This document shows, one piece after another, positions 8,953 through 17,541 of a DNA stretch of 37,414 nt. Every line of letters starts with the position of its first letter. Position 1 is the stretch's first letter. Made by a program: the position numbers and the translations under genes. Source of the DNA: Sediminibacterium sp. (GTDB taxonomy: Bacteria > Bacteroidota > Bacteroidia > Chitinophagales > Chitinophagaceae); NCBI GenBank assembly GCA_028687975.1, contig JAQTZD010000021.1:1-37414 (forward strand). Reading direction: 5' to 3'. Under the pieces are notes generated by a model, which saw nothing but the letters and a program-made list of their open reading frames with translations, had not been told where the DNA came from and made no database searches.

Positions 8953-10041
8953 TTGGCCAGGATCATTCTTACGGTAACCAACGATCTCAGCTTCGACCAG
9001 CGGATGCAACGCATTGCCGGCACGCTGCAACAGCAGGGCCACGAAGTAACCCTCGTGGGGAGAAAGCGAAGGCAGTCCATCCCATTGGCACCAACCCCGT
9101 TCCGGCAGGTCCGTTTAGCCTGTTTTTCGGACAAAGGCCCACTTTTTTACATTGAATTTAATATTAGGTTACTGTTGTTTTTGCTTTCTAAATCAACTGA
9201 TTATATCTGCTCAATAGATTTAGATACCATCTTACCCTGCCTGGCAGCTTCGGTAATACGAAAGACCGACAGACTATATGATGCGCATGAATATTTCACC
9301 GAACAGAAGGAAATTATCCGTCGTCCAACTATTCAAAGGATATGGAAAGTCATCGAGCGGTTTGCTGTCCCCCATTTTCAGAAAGGTTATACAGTGAACA
9401 CCCATTTGGCCACACTGTTTCGGGAGCAATATGGTGTAAACTATGCTGTAATTCGAAATATTCCCGTTAAGTATCAGATAGAAGAAACTGATAACCAGTC
9501 AATTAATAAATTCATTCTTTATCAGGGCGCAGTGAACGAGGGCCGGTGCTTTGAACAGCTGATTCCCGCCATGAAATGGGTAAACGCCCCCCTCTACATT
9601 GTTGGTAGCGGGAACTTTATGGAACAGGTTGCCGAACTGATCCGTTACTATCAGGTAGAGCACAAGGTATTTTTAAAAGGCAGCCTCCCTCCTGATCAGC
9701 TCAGACTGCTGACCCGGCAAGCCACAATTGGAGTCACCTTGTTTGAGCCCAATGGGATCAACCAATACTATTCACTGGCCAATCGCTTTTTCGATTATAT
9801 GATGGCAGGAATACCACAGATCTGTGTCAACTATCCGCTTTATGCGGAACTGAACAATCAGTACGGATTTGCGGAACTGATCCCGGACACCCATCCGCTA
9901 ACGATCGGAGCTGCACTAAACAAATTACTCAACAACACTGTTGTATATGAACAGCTCAGGCAAAACTGTCTTACGGCCAGGGAAATCCTCCATTGGGAAA
10001 ACGAAGCCGGCCTGCTGACTCAATTTTACAGCAAAAACTGA
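8953..10041 (+). CDS. Glycosyltransferase, GT-B fold (GT4-like)
   Basis: A 362-residue cytoplasmic glycosyltransferase, likely acting in surface polysaccharide, lipid or protein glycosylation; donor and acceptor cannot be read from sequence. The N-terminal Rossmann half starts RIILTVTNDLSFDQRMQR, a pattern common in Bacteroidota GT4 enzymes. The second half has the acceptor/donor region VGSGNFMEQV, and LFEPNGINQYYSLANRFFDY followed by MMAGIPQI, which corresponds to the GT4 E-x7-E region. The start is TTG: an in-frame TGA at 8944 lies three codons upstream and the first internal ATG would remove the conserved N-terminal strand. It is followed after two bases by a second glycosyltransferase, so they form an operon. 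Confidence 0.88.
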   Translation: MARIILTVTNDLSFDQRMQRIAGTLQQQGHEVTLVGRKRRQSIPLAPTPFRQVRLACFSDKGPLFYIEFNIRLLLFLLSKSTDYICSIDLDTILPCLAASVIRKTDRLYDAHEYFTEQKEIIRRPTIQRIWKVIERFAVPHFQKGYTVNTHLATLFREQYGVNYAVIRNIPVKYQIEETDNQSINKFILYQGAVNEGRCFEQLIPAMKWVNAPLYIVGSGNFMEQVAELIRYYQVEHKVFLKGSLPPDQLRLLTRQATIGVTLFEPNGINQYYSLANRFFDYMMAGIPQICVNYPLYAELNNQYGFAELIPDTHPLTIGAALNKLLNNTVVYEQLRQNCLTAREILHWENEAGLLTQFYSKN

Positions 10042-10043
10042 TT

Positions 10044-11195
10044 TTGGAAAAACACCTGCATATCATTTCATTCGACGTGCCCTACCCGGTCAATTACGGG
10101 GGGGCCTGTGATGTATTTTACAAGCTGGTGGCTTTGCACCAACAGGGTATCCGGATTCATTTGCACTGTTTTGAATATGGGCGGGATGAACAGCCCGTGC
10201 TCAACCAATATTGCGCATCAGTCCAATATTACAAAAGGGCCATCGGGCACAAGGGATTTTCTGCAAAACTGCCCTATATCGTTTCCAGCAGGATCAATGA
10301 ATCCTTATTCAGCAATCTGCTGAAAGACGACTACCCTATTTTAATGGAAGGAATTCATTGCAGCTACCTGTTGCACGATTCGCGGTTTGCCCACCGGCGC
10401 TGTTTTGTAAGACTCCACAATGTAGAATACCGGTATTATCGTGAACTATTCCGCAGCAGTTCCCACATCATCCGGAAAGCCTATTACTGGATCGAATCGC
10501 GACTACTTCGGTCCTATGAACAGTTAACTGCATCCAGGGCTATGTTTCTGGGCTTGAACGAAGCAGACAACGAAATATATCGCCGGGAGCTGGGTTGCAA
10601 CCATACCAGGGAACTTCCGCTCTTTATTCCTCCATGGAAACTGGAATGTCAGGATGGTATGGGGTCCTACTGCTTTTACCACGGAGACCTGAATGTGGAT
10701 GCCAATGAAAAAGCGGCTTTCTGGTTGTTAGACAAAGTCTTCAGCCAACTGGAAATTCCGCTGGTACTGGCCGGTAAAAACCCATCCAAAAAATTAATCG
10801 AAAAGGCGCATGCCAATAATTATACCTGCCTTGTTCCCAATCCATCCGAAAAGGAAATGCAAGACATGATTGCCAAAGCGCATATTCATGTGCTCCCTTC
10901 CTACACCCAAACGGGCATGAAAGTAAAACTGCTGAATGCTTTGTACAATGGAAGACATTGTGTGGTGAACCAGGCCACTATCTATGGAACAGGATTGGAA
11001 TCGCTTTGCCATATGGCCGAAACCGCAGCGGAGTTTACGAAACAGATTAGAGAACTGTATCACCAGCCGTTTACCAAAGATGCTGTGCTGCACAGACAGG
11101 AATTGCTGCTGCAAAGATTCAACAACGAAAAAAATGCGCTTGAACTGATCCGCCTGATCTGGGGGAACGAACCGGCCACAACCGGATCCGATTAG
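10044..11195 (+). CDS. Glycosyltransferase, GT-B fold (GT4-like), second of the pair
   Basis: A 383-residue glycosyltransferase. The N-terminus HLHIISFDVPYPVNYGGACD matches the GT4 glycine-rich loop; LHNVEYRYYREL lies mid-protein; the C-terminal half has CFYHGDLNV, LVLAGKNP-like, and HVLPSYTQTGMKVKLLNALY with the conserved nucleotide-sugar binding context. I place the start at the TTG at 10044, two bases after the stop of the previous gene, because it puts the first beta strand at residue 3. A TTG at 9993 is also in frame but would overlap the upstream gene by 49 bases and add a non-family tail. Its TAG stop shares bases with the ftsE stop on the other strand (overlap 11192-11195). Substrate unknown. 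Confidence 0.87.
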   Translation: MEKHLHIISFDVPYPVNYGGACDVFYKLVALHQQGIRIHLHCFEYGRDEQPVLNQYCASVQYYKRAIGHKGFSAKLPYIVSSRINESLFSNLLKDDYPILMEGIHCSYLLHDSRFAHRRCFVRLHNVEYRYYRELFRSSSHIIRKAYYWIESRLLRSYEQLTASRAMFLGLNEADNEIYRRELGCNHTRELPLFIPPWKLECQDGMGSYCFYHGDLNVDANEKAAFWLLDKVFSQLEIPLVLAGKNPSKKLIEKAHANNYTCLVPNPSEKEMQDMIAKAHIHVLPSYTQTGMKVKLLNALYNGRHCVVNQATIYGTGLESLCHMAETAAEFTKQIRELYHQPFTKDAVLHRQELLLQRFNNEKNALELIRLIWGNEPATTGSD

Positions 11196-11905
11196 CCTTC
11201 TGCAGGAAAGGGCTGGTGCTGTACAGGAGGATTGGCGCTGTCGATAACCCTTCCGTTTTCTGTTTTCAGCATTCGTCCGGGATATCGGTTGATGACAATA
11301 AAATCGTGGGTAGCCATGATCACGGAAGTGCCATAATCCCGGGCAATCTGAATCAGCAGTTGCATGATTTCATCACTGGTTTCGGGATCGAGGTTTCCGG
11401 TAGGTTCATCTGCAAGGATCAGTTTGGGAGAATTCAGTAAAGCCCTTGCAATATCGATGCGCTGCTGCTCACCGCCACTCATTTCAAAAGGCATTTTAAA
11501 GCCCTTGCTTTTTAATCCTACTTTATCCAGCACATCATTGATCTTTTCGTCCATCAGCCGTTCGTCTTTCCAGCCGGTTGCCTTCAGCACAAATTTCAGG
11601 TTCTCGTAAACATTCCGGTCGGTCAGTAACTGAAAGTCCTGGAACACAACACCCAGGTTCCTTCTCAAAAAAGGTACTTTTTTCCAGTCCATCTCCCGAA
11701 GGTCAAATCCCACTACTGTTCCCTTTCCCTCGGTAAGGGTCAATTCGCCATAGAGTGTTTTCAGGAGGCTGCTCTTTCCGGTTCCGGTTTTACCTACCAG
11801 GTAAACAAACTCACCTTTTTTAACCTCAAAATTCACCTCTTTCAGGATCAGACTGCTTCCCTGATAGATGTTCGCGTTTTGTAATGATATAACCGTTTCG
11901 GGCAT
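11192..11905 (-). CDS. ftsE: ABC transporter ATP-binding protein FtsE
   Basis: A 237-residue ABC ATPase of the FtsE type. FtsE with the membrane protein FtsX links the divisome to peptidoglycan hydrolases. Walker A GKTGTGKS is at residues 38-45, the Q-loop FQD at 88-90, the signature MSGGEQQR at 142-149, Walker [13 protein letters not shown] from 162, and the H-loop in MATHDF. The [16 protein letters not shown] segment is typical of FtsE rather than LolD or MacB. ftsX is not adjacent; the upstream neighbour is purM, 58 bases away. A -7 box TATATTTG lies on the minus strand at 11931-11938, so it probably has its own promoter. Confidence 0.9.
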   Translation of the reverse strand: MPETVISLQNANIYQGSSLILKEVNFEVKKGEFVYLVGKTGTGKSSLLKTLYGELTLTEGKGTVVGFDLREMDWKKVPFLRRNLGVVFQDFQLLTDRNVYENLKFVLKATGWKDERLMDEKINDVLDKVGLKSKGFKMPFEMSGGEQQRIDIARALLNSPKLILADEPTGNLDPETSDEIMQLLIQIARDYGTSVIMATHDFIVINRYPGRMLKTENGRVIDSANPPVQHQPFPAEG

Positions 11906-11930
11906 GACTGACTATTAAAAATTGTTCAAA

Positions 11931-11938
11931 CAAATATA
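11931..11938 (-). promoter_or_regulatory. -7 box for ftsE
   Basis: TATATTTG on the minus strand, 25 bases upstream of the ftsE ATG, fits TAnnTTTG. No consensus -33 TTTG at the right distance. A 13-base near-perfect palindrome (CGCATT/AATGCG around one central base, 11939-11951) lies directly upstream of it. Confidence 0.5.
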
Positions 11939-11963
11939 CGCATTGAATGCGCTTTGGCATTTG

Positions 11964-13145
11964 TTAATATTGGTATTCCAGGGTTCCGAAATTCCCTTCG
12001 AGGCGAAGGGCTGAACGGCCTTCAACAGCAGCTTCTACCCGGCCAACCACCTGTGCTTCAATATTGAATTGTGCCGCGGTGCGGATCATTTTTTCAGCAG
12101 CTTCTGCTGTGGTGAAAATTTCCAGCCGGTGACCCATATTAAAGACCTGATACATTTCTTTCCAATCCGCTCCGGAATTGGTTCTGATCAGTTCAAAAAC
12201 AGGAGGCGGTTCAAATAAAAGATTTTTCACAACAGTCAATGGCCGGGGCAGGTACTTCATACACTTGGTCTGCCCTCCCCCGCTGCAGTGGATCACCCCG
12301 TCGATGTCATCAAACTGCTCTTCCATCAGCTGTTTCAGCAGAGGTGCATAGGTTCTGGTGGGCGATAAAAGCAGTTTACCTACAGAAATCGGGGTACCGT
12401 TTACAGGAATGGTATCGGTCATTTTATTCTTCCCGATGTACACCACTTCATCGCTGAGGGTTGGTTCAAAGCTTTCCGGATAGCGGACAGCATAATATTT
12501 TTCAAGAACATCATGGCGTGCGCTGGTTAATCCGTTGCTGCCCAAACCACTGTTGTATTCCGTTTCATAACTGGCTATACCGGCGCTGGAAAAGCCCACA
12601 ATTACATTGCCTTCCCTGATTCTTTCGTTGGTCACCAGCCTGCGTCTGGGCCATCTGGCCGTCATGGTTCCATTTACGGCAATGGTTCTGACCACATCCC
12701 CCACATCGGCAGTTTCGCCGCCCAGGTAATGGATATGCACCCCAAAGGATTTCAGGGTATCAAAAAAAGATTGTGTTCCGTTGATTACTGCTTCCAGTAC
12801 TTCGCCGTTGATCACCCCTTTGTTCCGGTCGATGGTAGAAGAAAAAAGCAGGTTATCGGTAATGCCGATACAAAGCAAATCATCCAGGTTCATGGCAACC
12901 GCATCCTGCGCAATTCCTCTCCAGACAGAGGCATCCCCTGTTTCCTTCCAATAGAGGTAGGCCAGGATACTCTTGGTTCCTGCCCCGTCTGCATGCATGA
13001 TATTCACCCAATCGGTATCTCCGCATAAATAATCCGGATAAATTTTACAGAAAGCATGGGGATACAATCCCTGGTCCAGTTGCTGAATGGCAGCATGTAC
13101 TTCCTCTTTTTGTGCAGATACTCCTCGTTTTGCGTATAATGACAT
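11964..13145 (-). CDS. purM: Phosphoribosylformylglycinamidine cyclo-ligase (AIR synthase)
   Basis: A 393-residue PurM, which closes the imidazole ring of AIR with ATP in purine synthesis. AIRS-family marks are visible: MHADGAGTKSILA near residue 50, a DAVAMNLDDLLC block at about 83-94, HYLGGETADVGDVV near 145, VGFSSAGIASYE, ISVGKLLLSPTRTYAP, and HCSGGGQTKCMKY. It is longer than the roughly 345-residue enterobacterial enzyme; the longer form is common in Bacteroidota. It is divergent from ribF with a shared 71-base promoter spacer. The ATG at 13143-13145 is preceded by a minus-strand -7 box at 13171-13178. Confidence 0.95.
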   Translation of the reverse strand: MSLYAKRGVSAQKEEVHAAIQQLDQGLYPHAFCKIYPDYLCGDTDWVNIMHADGAGTKSILAYLYWKETGDASVWRGIAQDAVAMNLDDLLCIGITDNLLFSSTIDRNKGVINGEVLEAVINGTQSFFDTLKSFGVHIHYLGGETADVGDVVRTIAVNGTMTARWPRRRLVTNERIREGNVIVGFSSAGIASYETEYNSGLGSNGLTSARHDVLEKYYAVRYPESFEPTLSDEVVYIGKNKMTDTIPVNGTPISVGKLLLSPTRTYAPLLKQLMEEQFDDIDGVIHCSGGGQTKCMKYLPRPLTVVKNLLFEPPPVFELIRTNSGADWKEMYQVFNMGHRLEIFTTAEAAEKMIRTAAQFNIEAQVVGRVEAAVEGRSALRLEGNFGTLEYQY

Positions 13146-13170
13146 GGAATGGATGATTCGTTTAGTGCTG

Positions 13171-13178
13171 CAAATGTA
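13171..13178 (-). promoter_or_regulatory. -7 box for purM
   Basis: TACATTTG on the minus strand matches TAnnTTTG and would start transcription near 13163, giving a leader of about 18-20 bases before the purM ATG. No convincing -33 box. Confidence 0.5.
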
Positions 13179-13200
13179 CAGATAAGTCCTCTTTCCTTCT

Positions 13201-13208
13201 TACTTTTG
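13201..13208 (+). promoter_or_regulatory. -7 box for ribF, start codon only nine bases downstream
   Basis: TACTTTTG matches TAnnTTTG. The ribF ATG begins at 13217, so the transcript would begin within about three bases of the start codon, implying a leaderless or nearly leaderless mRNA. Confidence 0.5.
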
Positions 13209-13216
13209 CCGCCTAT

Positions 13217-14155
13217 ATGAAGGTACATCGTGAACTGGTGGGTTCTTTACCCGATTTCCGCAATGCAGTTGTAACCATCGGCTCTTTTGATGGTGTTCAT
13301 CTGGGGCACCGCAAGATTATTGCCCAGTTAAAAACGGAGGCCCGAAAAATCGACGGCGAAACCGTTATCATTACCTTCCACCCCCATCCGCGCAAAATCA
13401 TTTCTTCCGTACCCGGAGACATCAAACTCCTGAATACCCTCTCAGAAAAAATTGAACTGCTGGAAAAAGCCGGCATCGACCACCTGGTGGTAGTTCCTTT
13501 TGATCATGCTTTTGCAAGCCAGTCTGCAGAAGCCTATATCAATGATTTTCTGTTCCGGTATTTCAAACCAAAACTGGTCATCATCGGATACGACCACCGG
13601 TTTGGAAAAGGCCGTGTTGGCGATTATGCACTGCTGGAAGCACGGGGAAAGGAACTGGGATTCAGGGTACAGGAAATATCTGAGGAACTGCTCAACGAAG
13701 TGGTGATCAGTTCAACCAAAATAAGACAGGCCCTGCTCGACAACGAAATAGAACTGGCCAATGAATACCTGGGCTATGCTTATTTCTTTGAAGGGCTGGT
13801 GATAGAAGGAAACAAACTGGGACGCACCATTGGTTACCCTACCGCCAACCTGCACATGAATGCAGAAGACAAACTGGTACCCGGCAATGGGGTATATGCA
13901 GTGGAAGTACGCCACAATGGTTCCGCCTACTATGGTATGATGAACATTGGACTTCGTCCTACTGTGGATGGAAAGAAAAGGGTCATTGAAGTCAACATCT
14001 TCGACTTCAGTCAGGATATCTACGGAGAGGAACTGGTCATCTCCATCCGGCATTACCTGCGGGGAGAAGTTAAATTCAATGGTTTAGAGGAGCTCAAAGC
14101 CCAGTTGAAAACCGACCGGGAACAGGCTCTGATGCTGCTCGAAAAGAAGATGTAA
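13217..14155 (+). CDS. ribF: Bifunctional riboflavin kinase / FAD synthetase
   Basis: A 312-residue enzyme making FMN and FAD from riboflavin and ATP. The N-terminal FAD synthetase (nucleotidyltransferase) domain has IGSFDGVHLGHRKII at about residues 21-35, HPHPRKI near 56, GYDHRFGKGRVGD near 125, and the ISSTKIRQAL motif near 165. The C-terminal riboflavin kinase domain has GRTIGYPTANL near 203 and the GVYAVEV strand. The length is typical for RibF. It is the only plus-strand gene between purM and holA and ends three bases from the holA stop. Confidence 0.96.
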   Translation: MKVHRELVGSLPDFRNAVVTIGSFDGVHLGHRKIIAQLKTEARKIDGETVIITFHPHPRKIISSVPGDIKLLNTLSEKIELLEKAGIDHLVVVPFDHAFASQSAEAYINDFLFRYFKPKLVIIGYDHRFGKGRVGDYALLEARGKELGFRVQEISEELLNEVVISSTKIRQALLDNEIELANEYLGYAYFFEGLVIEGNKLGRTIGYPTANLHMNAEDKLVPGNGVYAVEVRHNGSAYYGMMNIGLRPTVDGKKRVIEVNIFDFSQDIYGEELVISIRHYLRGEVKFNGLEELKAQLKTDREQALMLLEKKM

Positions 14156-14158
14156 TGC

Positions 14159-15163
14159 TCAGCACATCATTTTAACCACCAACTCCTTCATCAGTCCTGC
14201 ATCAGAAGTTCCGCCATCGTGAACCCCCACACTCCGGAGATTGTATTCATGCAGCAAAAGCAAGGTTTTTTCCACTCCTGCATAATCGTATTTACGGGCT
14301 GCAGACAGATAATCCTTGATAAAATAGGGATTTACGCCCAATGCTGCCGCTGCAGATCGTTCATCGGGGTTGGGCAGGCTTTTTAAAATATACAACTTAC
14401 TGAAAAAATTATATACCGAAGGCAGGATTAGCTGTATAGGGCCCGCTTTGGGGTTGGCTTCAAAATACTGGATAATGCGGATACTCCTCGAAAGGTCTTT
14501 CTGTGCAATAGCTGCCTGCAGTTCAAACACATTGAACTCCTTGCTCACCCCGATATACCGTTCCACATCATCTTCCGTGATACTTTTTTTTCCGGCCAGG
14601 TTCAGGGTCAGCTTCTCTACTTCATTCTCAATCCTGCTCAGATCGTTGCCGATATGGTCTACCAGCATGTGCAGGGCCTTGGGATTGATCTGCAGTCCCT
14701 TTTCCTTTACAATATTGCCAGCCCATTCGGGAAGCTGGTTATCGTAAAGCTTTTTGGTGGTCAGCAGTTCGGCCTTGTCTTTCTGTTTCAGTAATTTGGC
14801 CAGCTTGGAACGGCCATCTACCTTTTTCTCTTTATAGCTTACAATAAAAACAGTAGAGCTGAGTGGATTGTCTATATAGGATTCCAGTTTGTCTACCTCC
14901 TTCATGTGCTGTGCCTCTTTCAGCAAAACCACCTGCCGTTCTGCGAACATCGGGTAGCGTCTGCAGGCATTGACCACCGCGGTCCAGTCTGCATCCCTGC
15001 CGTAAAACACACTCAGGTTGAACCCGGCTTCCGCTTCAGAAATAATATTCTTTTCGGCATAATCCATCAGTTTGTCTATAAAATAGGGTTCATCTCCCTC
15101 CAGCCAGTAGACCGGCTTATAGGCGCCAATCTTCCATTCCCTGAGTATTTTTTCCGCAGACAT
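14159..15163 (-). CDS. holA: DNA polymerase III subunit delta
   Basis: A 334-residue clamp-loader delta subunit, which opens the sliding clamp. Family-like features are YWLEGDEPYFIDKLMDYAE near residue 20, LKEAQHMKEVDKLESYI, KKLYDNQLPEWAGNIVKEKG near the middle, LVDHIGNDLSRIENEVEKL, and SKEFNVFELQAAIA. The long, less conserved C-terminal domain ends at MKELVVKMM. I use the ATG at 15163 (MSAEKILREWKIG). A TTG at 15181 would add six residues (MIHLCN), but those codons include a near -7 box (CATCTTTG), so the ATG is more likely. It is convergent with ribF. Confidence 0.92.
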   Translation of the reverse strand: MSAEKILREWKIGAYKPVYWLEGDEPYFIDKLMDYAEKNIISEAEAGFNLSVFYGRDADWTAVVNACRRYPMFAERQVVLLKEAQHMKEVDKLESYIDNPLSSTVFIVSYKEKKVDGRSKLAKLLKQKDKAELLTTKKLYDNQLPEWAGNIVKEKGLQINPKALHMLVDHIGNDLSRIENEVEKLTLNLAGKKSITEDDVERYIGVSKEFNVFELQAAIAQKDLSRSIRIIQYFEANPKAGPIQLILPSVYNFFSKLYILKSLPNPDERSAAAALGVNPYFIKDYLSAARKYDYAGVEKTLLLLHEYNLRSVGVHDGGTSDAGLMKELVVKMMC

Positions 15164-15248
15164 GTTGCAAAGATGAATCAATTTTTTGTTTTGGCACGAT
15201 TTTGGTTTTGTCTGGTAAAATATTATTTCAGGATCAAAAACACATACT

Positions 15249-16220
15249 ATGAGCTATCAATCAAGCAACACTGGTAACGACCAGCCCAAAGACAACCGCA
15301 AGGTCATTTACGGAATCCTCATCGCTGCCCTGATCGGCACCTGGGCTTATATCTTCTATGATAAAAGCAAAACCGGTCAGCAGATTTTTCAGATGGAAAC
15401 AAAGATCAGCAACATAGATAGTGCGAGAATCGCCATCCAGCAGGATTTCATGAATGTATCTGCGAAAGCCGATTCCCTTACACAGGACAACCTGCAGTTA
15501 CAGGGTGAACTGGCCGAAAAAAGCGCCGACATCAAAAAACTGAAAGGAGACATCGGCAGCATCCTGAAAAAGAAAAATGCAACTGCCGCAGAACTTGCAG
15601 AAGCTAAAAAAATGATTGGTGAACTGAATGGAAAAATCGACGGACTGTTTGCTGAAATTGAAAAATTAAAAGGCGAAAACATTCAACTGACCAATGCCAA
15701 CCAGCAGCTGAACACAGAAAAAACACAGCTCACTGCAGAAAAGCAGGGACTGGAGCAGAATCTGAATGCTACCAATGTAGAAAAAAAGCAGCTGGAAGAA
15801 AAAGTGGATGTAGCTTCTACCCTTCGTGCAACCAATATTGCCATCACCGCCATCAAAGTAAAAAGCAGTGGTAAGGAAAGAGAAACCAGCACCGCCAAAC
15901 GAGCAGATCTGATCCGCATTTCTTTTGTGATCGACGAAAACAAAATCACTCCTTCCGGAACCAAAGATTTTTATGTGGTGGTAACCGGAACCGATGGTCA
16001 GGTAGTTACAGAAGGCGCCAGCTTTAATACCAGGGACGAAGGCAGCCGTCCCTACACCAGCAAAGTGACAGTGAACTATGAACAAAACAAAATGATCCCT
16101 GTGAGCTTCGATTGGAAACAGACCGACCGTTTTAAAGACGGAAACTATAAAATTGAAATCTACAACAATGGTTTTAAAATTGGCCAGGGAACCAAAACCC
16201 TTAAAAAAGGCTTGTTTTGA
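15249..16220 (+). CDS. Membrane-anchored coiled-coil protein of unknown function
   Basis: A 323-residue protein that I do not recognise as a named family. It has a hydrophilic N-terminus of about 18 residues, one transmembrane segment at about 19-37 (VIYGILIAALIGTWAYIFY), and then a long heptad-like region rich in Lys, Glu, Gln and Leu at about 45-190, including LNTEKTQLTAEKQGLEQNL. A beta-rich C-terminal part follows (about 195-323) with FYVVVTGTDGQVV and GNYKIEIYNNGFKIGQGT. The topology predicts a periplasmic coiled-coil stalk carrying a globular domain. It is followed by a terminator, so it is probably monocistronic. No function assigned. Confidence 0.88.
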   Translation: MSYQSSNTGNDQPKDNRKVIYGILIAALIGTWAYIFYDKSKTGQQIFQMETKISNIDSARIAIQQDFMNVSAKADSLTQDNLQLQGELAEKSADIKKLKGDIGSILKKKNATAAELAEAKKMIGELNGKIDGLFAEIEKLKGENIQLTNANQQLNTEKTQLTAEKQGLEQNLNATNVEKKQLEEKVDVASTLRATNIAITAIKVKSSGKERETSTAKRADLIRISFVIDENKITPSGTKDFYVVVTGTDGQVVTEGASFNTRDEGSRPYTSKVTVNYEQNKMIPVSFDWKQTDRFKDGNYKIEIYNNGFKIGQGTKTLKKGLF

Positions 16221-16256
16221 TCCGTACCTGTACACTCCCATATTATAATGGACCAG

Positions 16257-16284
16257 CAGCCCCTTCGGGGGCTGTTTTATTTTA
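16257..16284 (+). terminator. Rho-independent terminator after the coiled-coil gene
   Basis: CAGCCCC (16257-16263), loop TTCG, GGGGCTG (16268-16274), then TTTTATTTTA. Perfect 7-base stem with the stable TTCG tetraloop, 36 bases after the stop codon. Confidence 0.85.
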
Positions 16285-16311
16285 TAGCCATATAAGCGTA
16301 TTTTTATTGCA

Positions 16312-17541
16312 ATGATTCGATCCCTGTTCCACTGGAAATCTCTGCTGATCCTGATTGCGGTAGCCATTGTCTGCGGTACCATTGTATACTCCAGGTATGT
16401 GGCCGGTCAGATTTCCATAGAAGAGCGCAAGAATGTAGAAGCCTGGGTGGAAGCAGAAAGAACCATTTTAAATTCCTCCGATTCTGTCAGCATCAATCTT
16501 GCATCTAAAATTTCCTCCGAGAACAAGCATATACCCATTATAGAAACCAACGAGCAGGATGTTCCTACCGGCAATTTTATTCACATCGATTCCGCACGTG
16601 TAAAGGCAGACAGCAATTATCTCCGTAAGAAGCTGACAGAATTCAGGCGATACAACAAAGAGCCCATTGTGCTGGTACTGAAAGACAGTCCTTATACTGC
16701 CATTCGTTACTACTATGGAGAAAGCAAATTGCAACGGGAAGTGAAATGGTATCCGATTGTACAGCTGGTGGTAGTGGCCCTCTTTGTTTTCATTGCTTTT
16801 TTTGCGCTGCAAACCCGTTACAAAAGCGGGCAAAATCAGCTATGGGCTTCTATGGCAAAAGAAACTGCACACCAGTTGGGCACACCGCTCAGCAGCCTGG
16901 AAGGCTGGTTGGAAATATTAAAAGAGAAAAAGGAAAATACCGACATTGTTCCTGAAATCACCAAAGACCTGAACCGGCTCATGCTCATCTCCGACCGCTT
17001 CGGGAAAATCGGAAGTACGCCGCATCTGTCGTTGCATCGCCCTGTGGAGCAGGTAATGGCCGTGGTGAATTACATGAAAAAAAGAAGCAGTGAACAGGTC
17101 GCTTTTACGGTGGATACGGGCAATCTGGACAACCTGAACGCCTGCTTATCACCTACCCTGTTCGACTGGGTCTTCGAAAATTTATTCAAGAATGCCTTGG
17201 ACGCAATGGAGGGTACCGGCGAGATTCATATCCGGTTCCGGCACGTAAACAGGTTCTTGCAAATTCAGGTACAGGATACCGGTAAAGGCATCCCCAGACA
17301 CTTGCATAAAAAAGTTTTCAAGGCGGGGTTCACCACCAAGAAAAGAGGTTGGGGAATCGGACTTTCTTTGAGCAAAAGAATCATGGAGCAGTACCATAAA
17401 GGAACACTGCAGATTACCTGGAGTGAACCCGGGAAAGGGACTGTGTTTACCGTTACCATTCCGCTTCCATCCAACCAGGCGCAGAATGATTCCCCAACAG
17501 GTTCATCACAAGCAACCATTGCTGAACCGACTGCGGTGTAG
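16312..17541 (+). CDS. Orphan sensor histidine kinase with a periplasmic domain
   Basis: A 409-residue transmembrane histidine kinase. Transmembrane segments are at about 9-29 and 147-167; the roughly 117 residues between them form a periplasmic sensor region of no recognised type. The phospho-acceptor region is AKETAHQLGTPLSS, with His187. The HATPase_c domain is complete: N box NLFKNALDAME, G1 DTGKGIP, F/G2 GWGIGLSLSKRI. No HAMP or PAS domain is evident. No response regulator is adjacent, so its partner is unknown. The 89 bases at its 3' end overlap an opposite-strand ORF (17453-17749). A terminator directly upstream isolates it from the previous gene; I saw no convincing promoter box between. 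Confidence 0.92.
   Translation: MIRSLFHWKSLLILIAVAIVCGTIVYSRYVAGQISIEERKNVEAWVEAERTILNSSDSVSINLASKISSENKHIPIIETNEQDVPTGNFIHIDSARVKADSNYLRKKLTEFRRYNKEPIVLVLKDSPYTAIRYYYGESKLQREVKWYPIVQLVVVALFVFIAFFALQTRYKSGQNQLWASMAKETAHQLGTPLSSLEGWLEILKEKKENTDIVPEITKDLNRLMLISDRFGKIGSTPHLSLHRPVEQVMAVVNYMKKRSSEQVAFTVDTGNLDNLNACLSPTLFDWVFENLFKNALDAMEGTGEIHIRFRHVNRFLQIQVQDTGKGIPRHLHKKVFKAGFTTKKRGWGIGLSLSKRIMEQYHKGTLQITWSEPGKGTVFTVTIPLPSNQAQNDSPTGSSQATIAEPTAV

Noticed and set aside
9993..10043. Earlier TTG start for the second glycosyltransferase
   Set aside because: It would overlap the first glycosyltransferase by 49 bases and prefix a tail that does not resemble the family N-terminus.
15666..16382. 238-residue minus-strand ORF over the coiled-coil gene
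   Set aside because: Composition of a reverse-frame shadow (Phe/Gly/Val-rich), and it runs across the strong terminator at 16257-16284.
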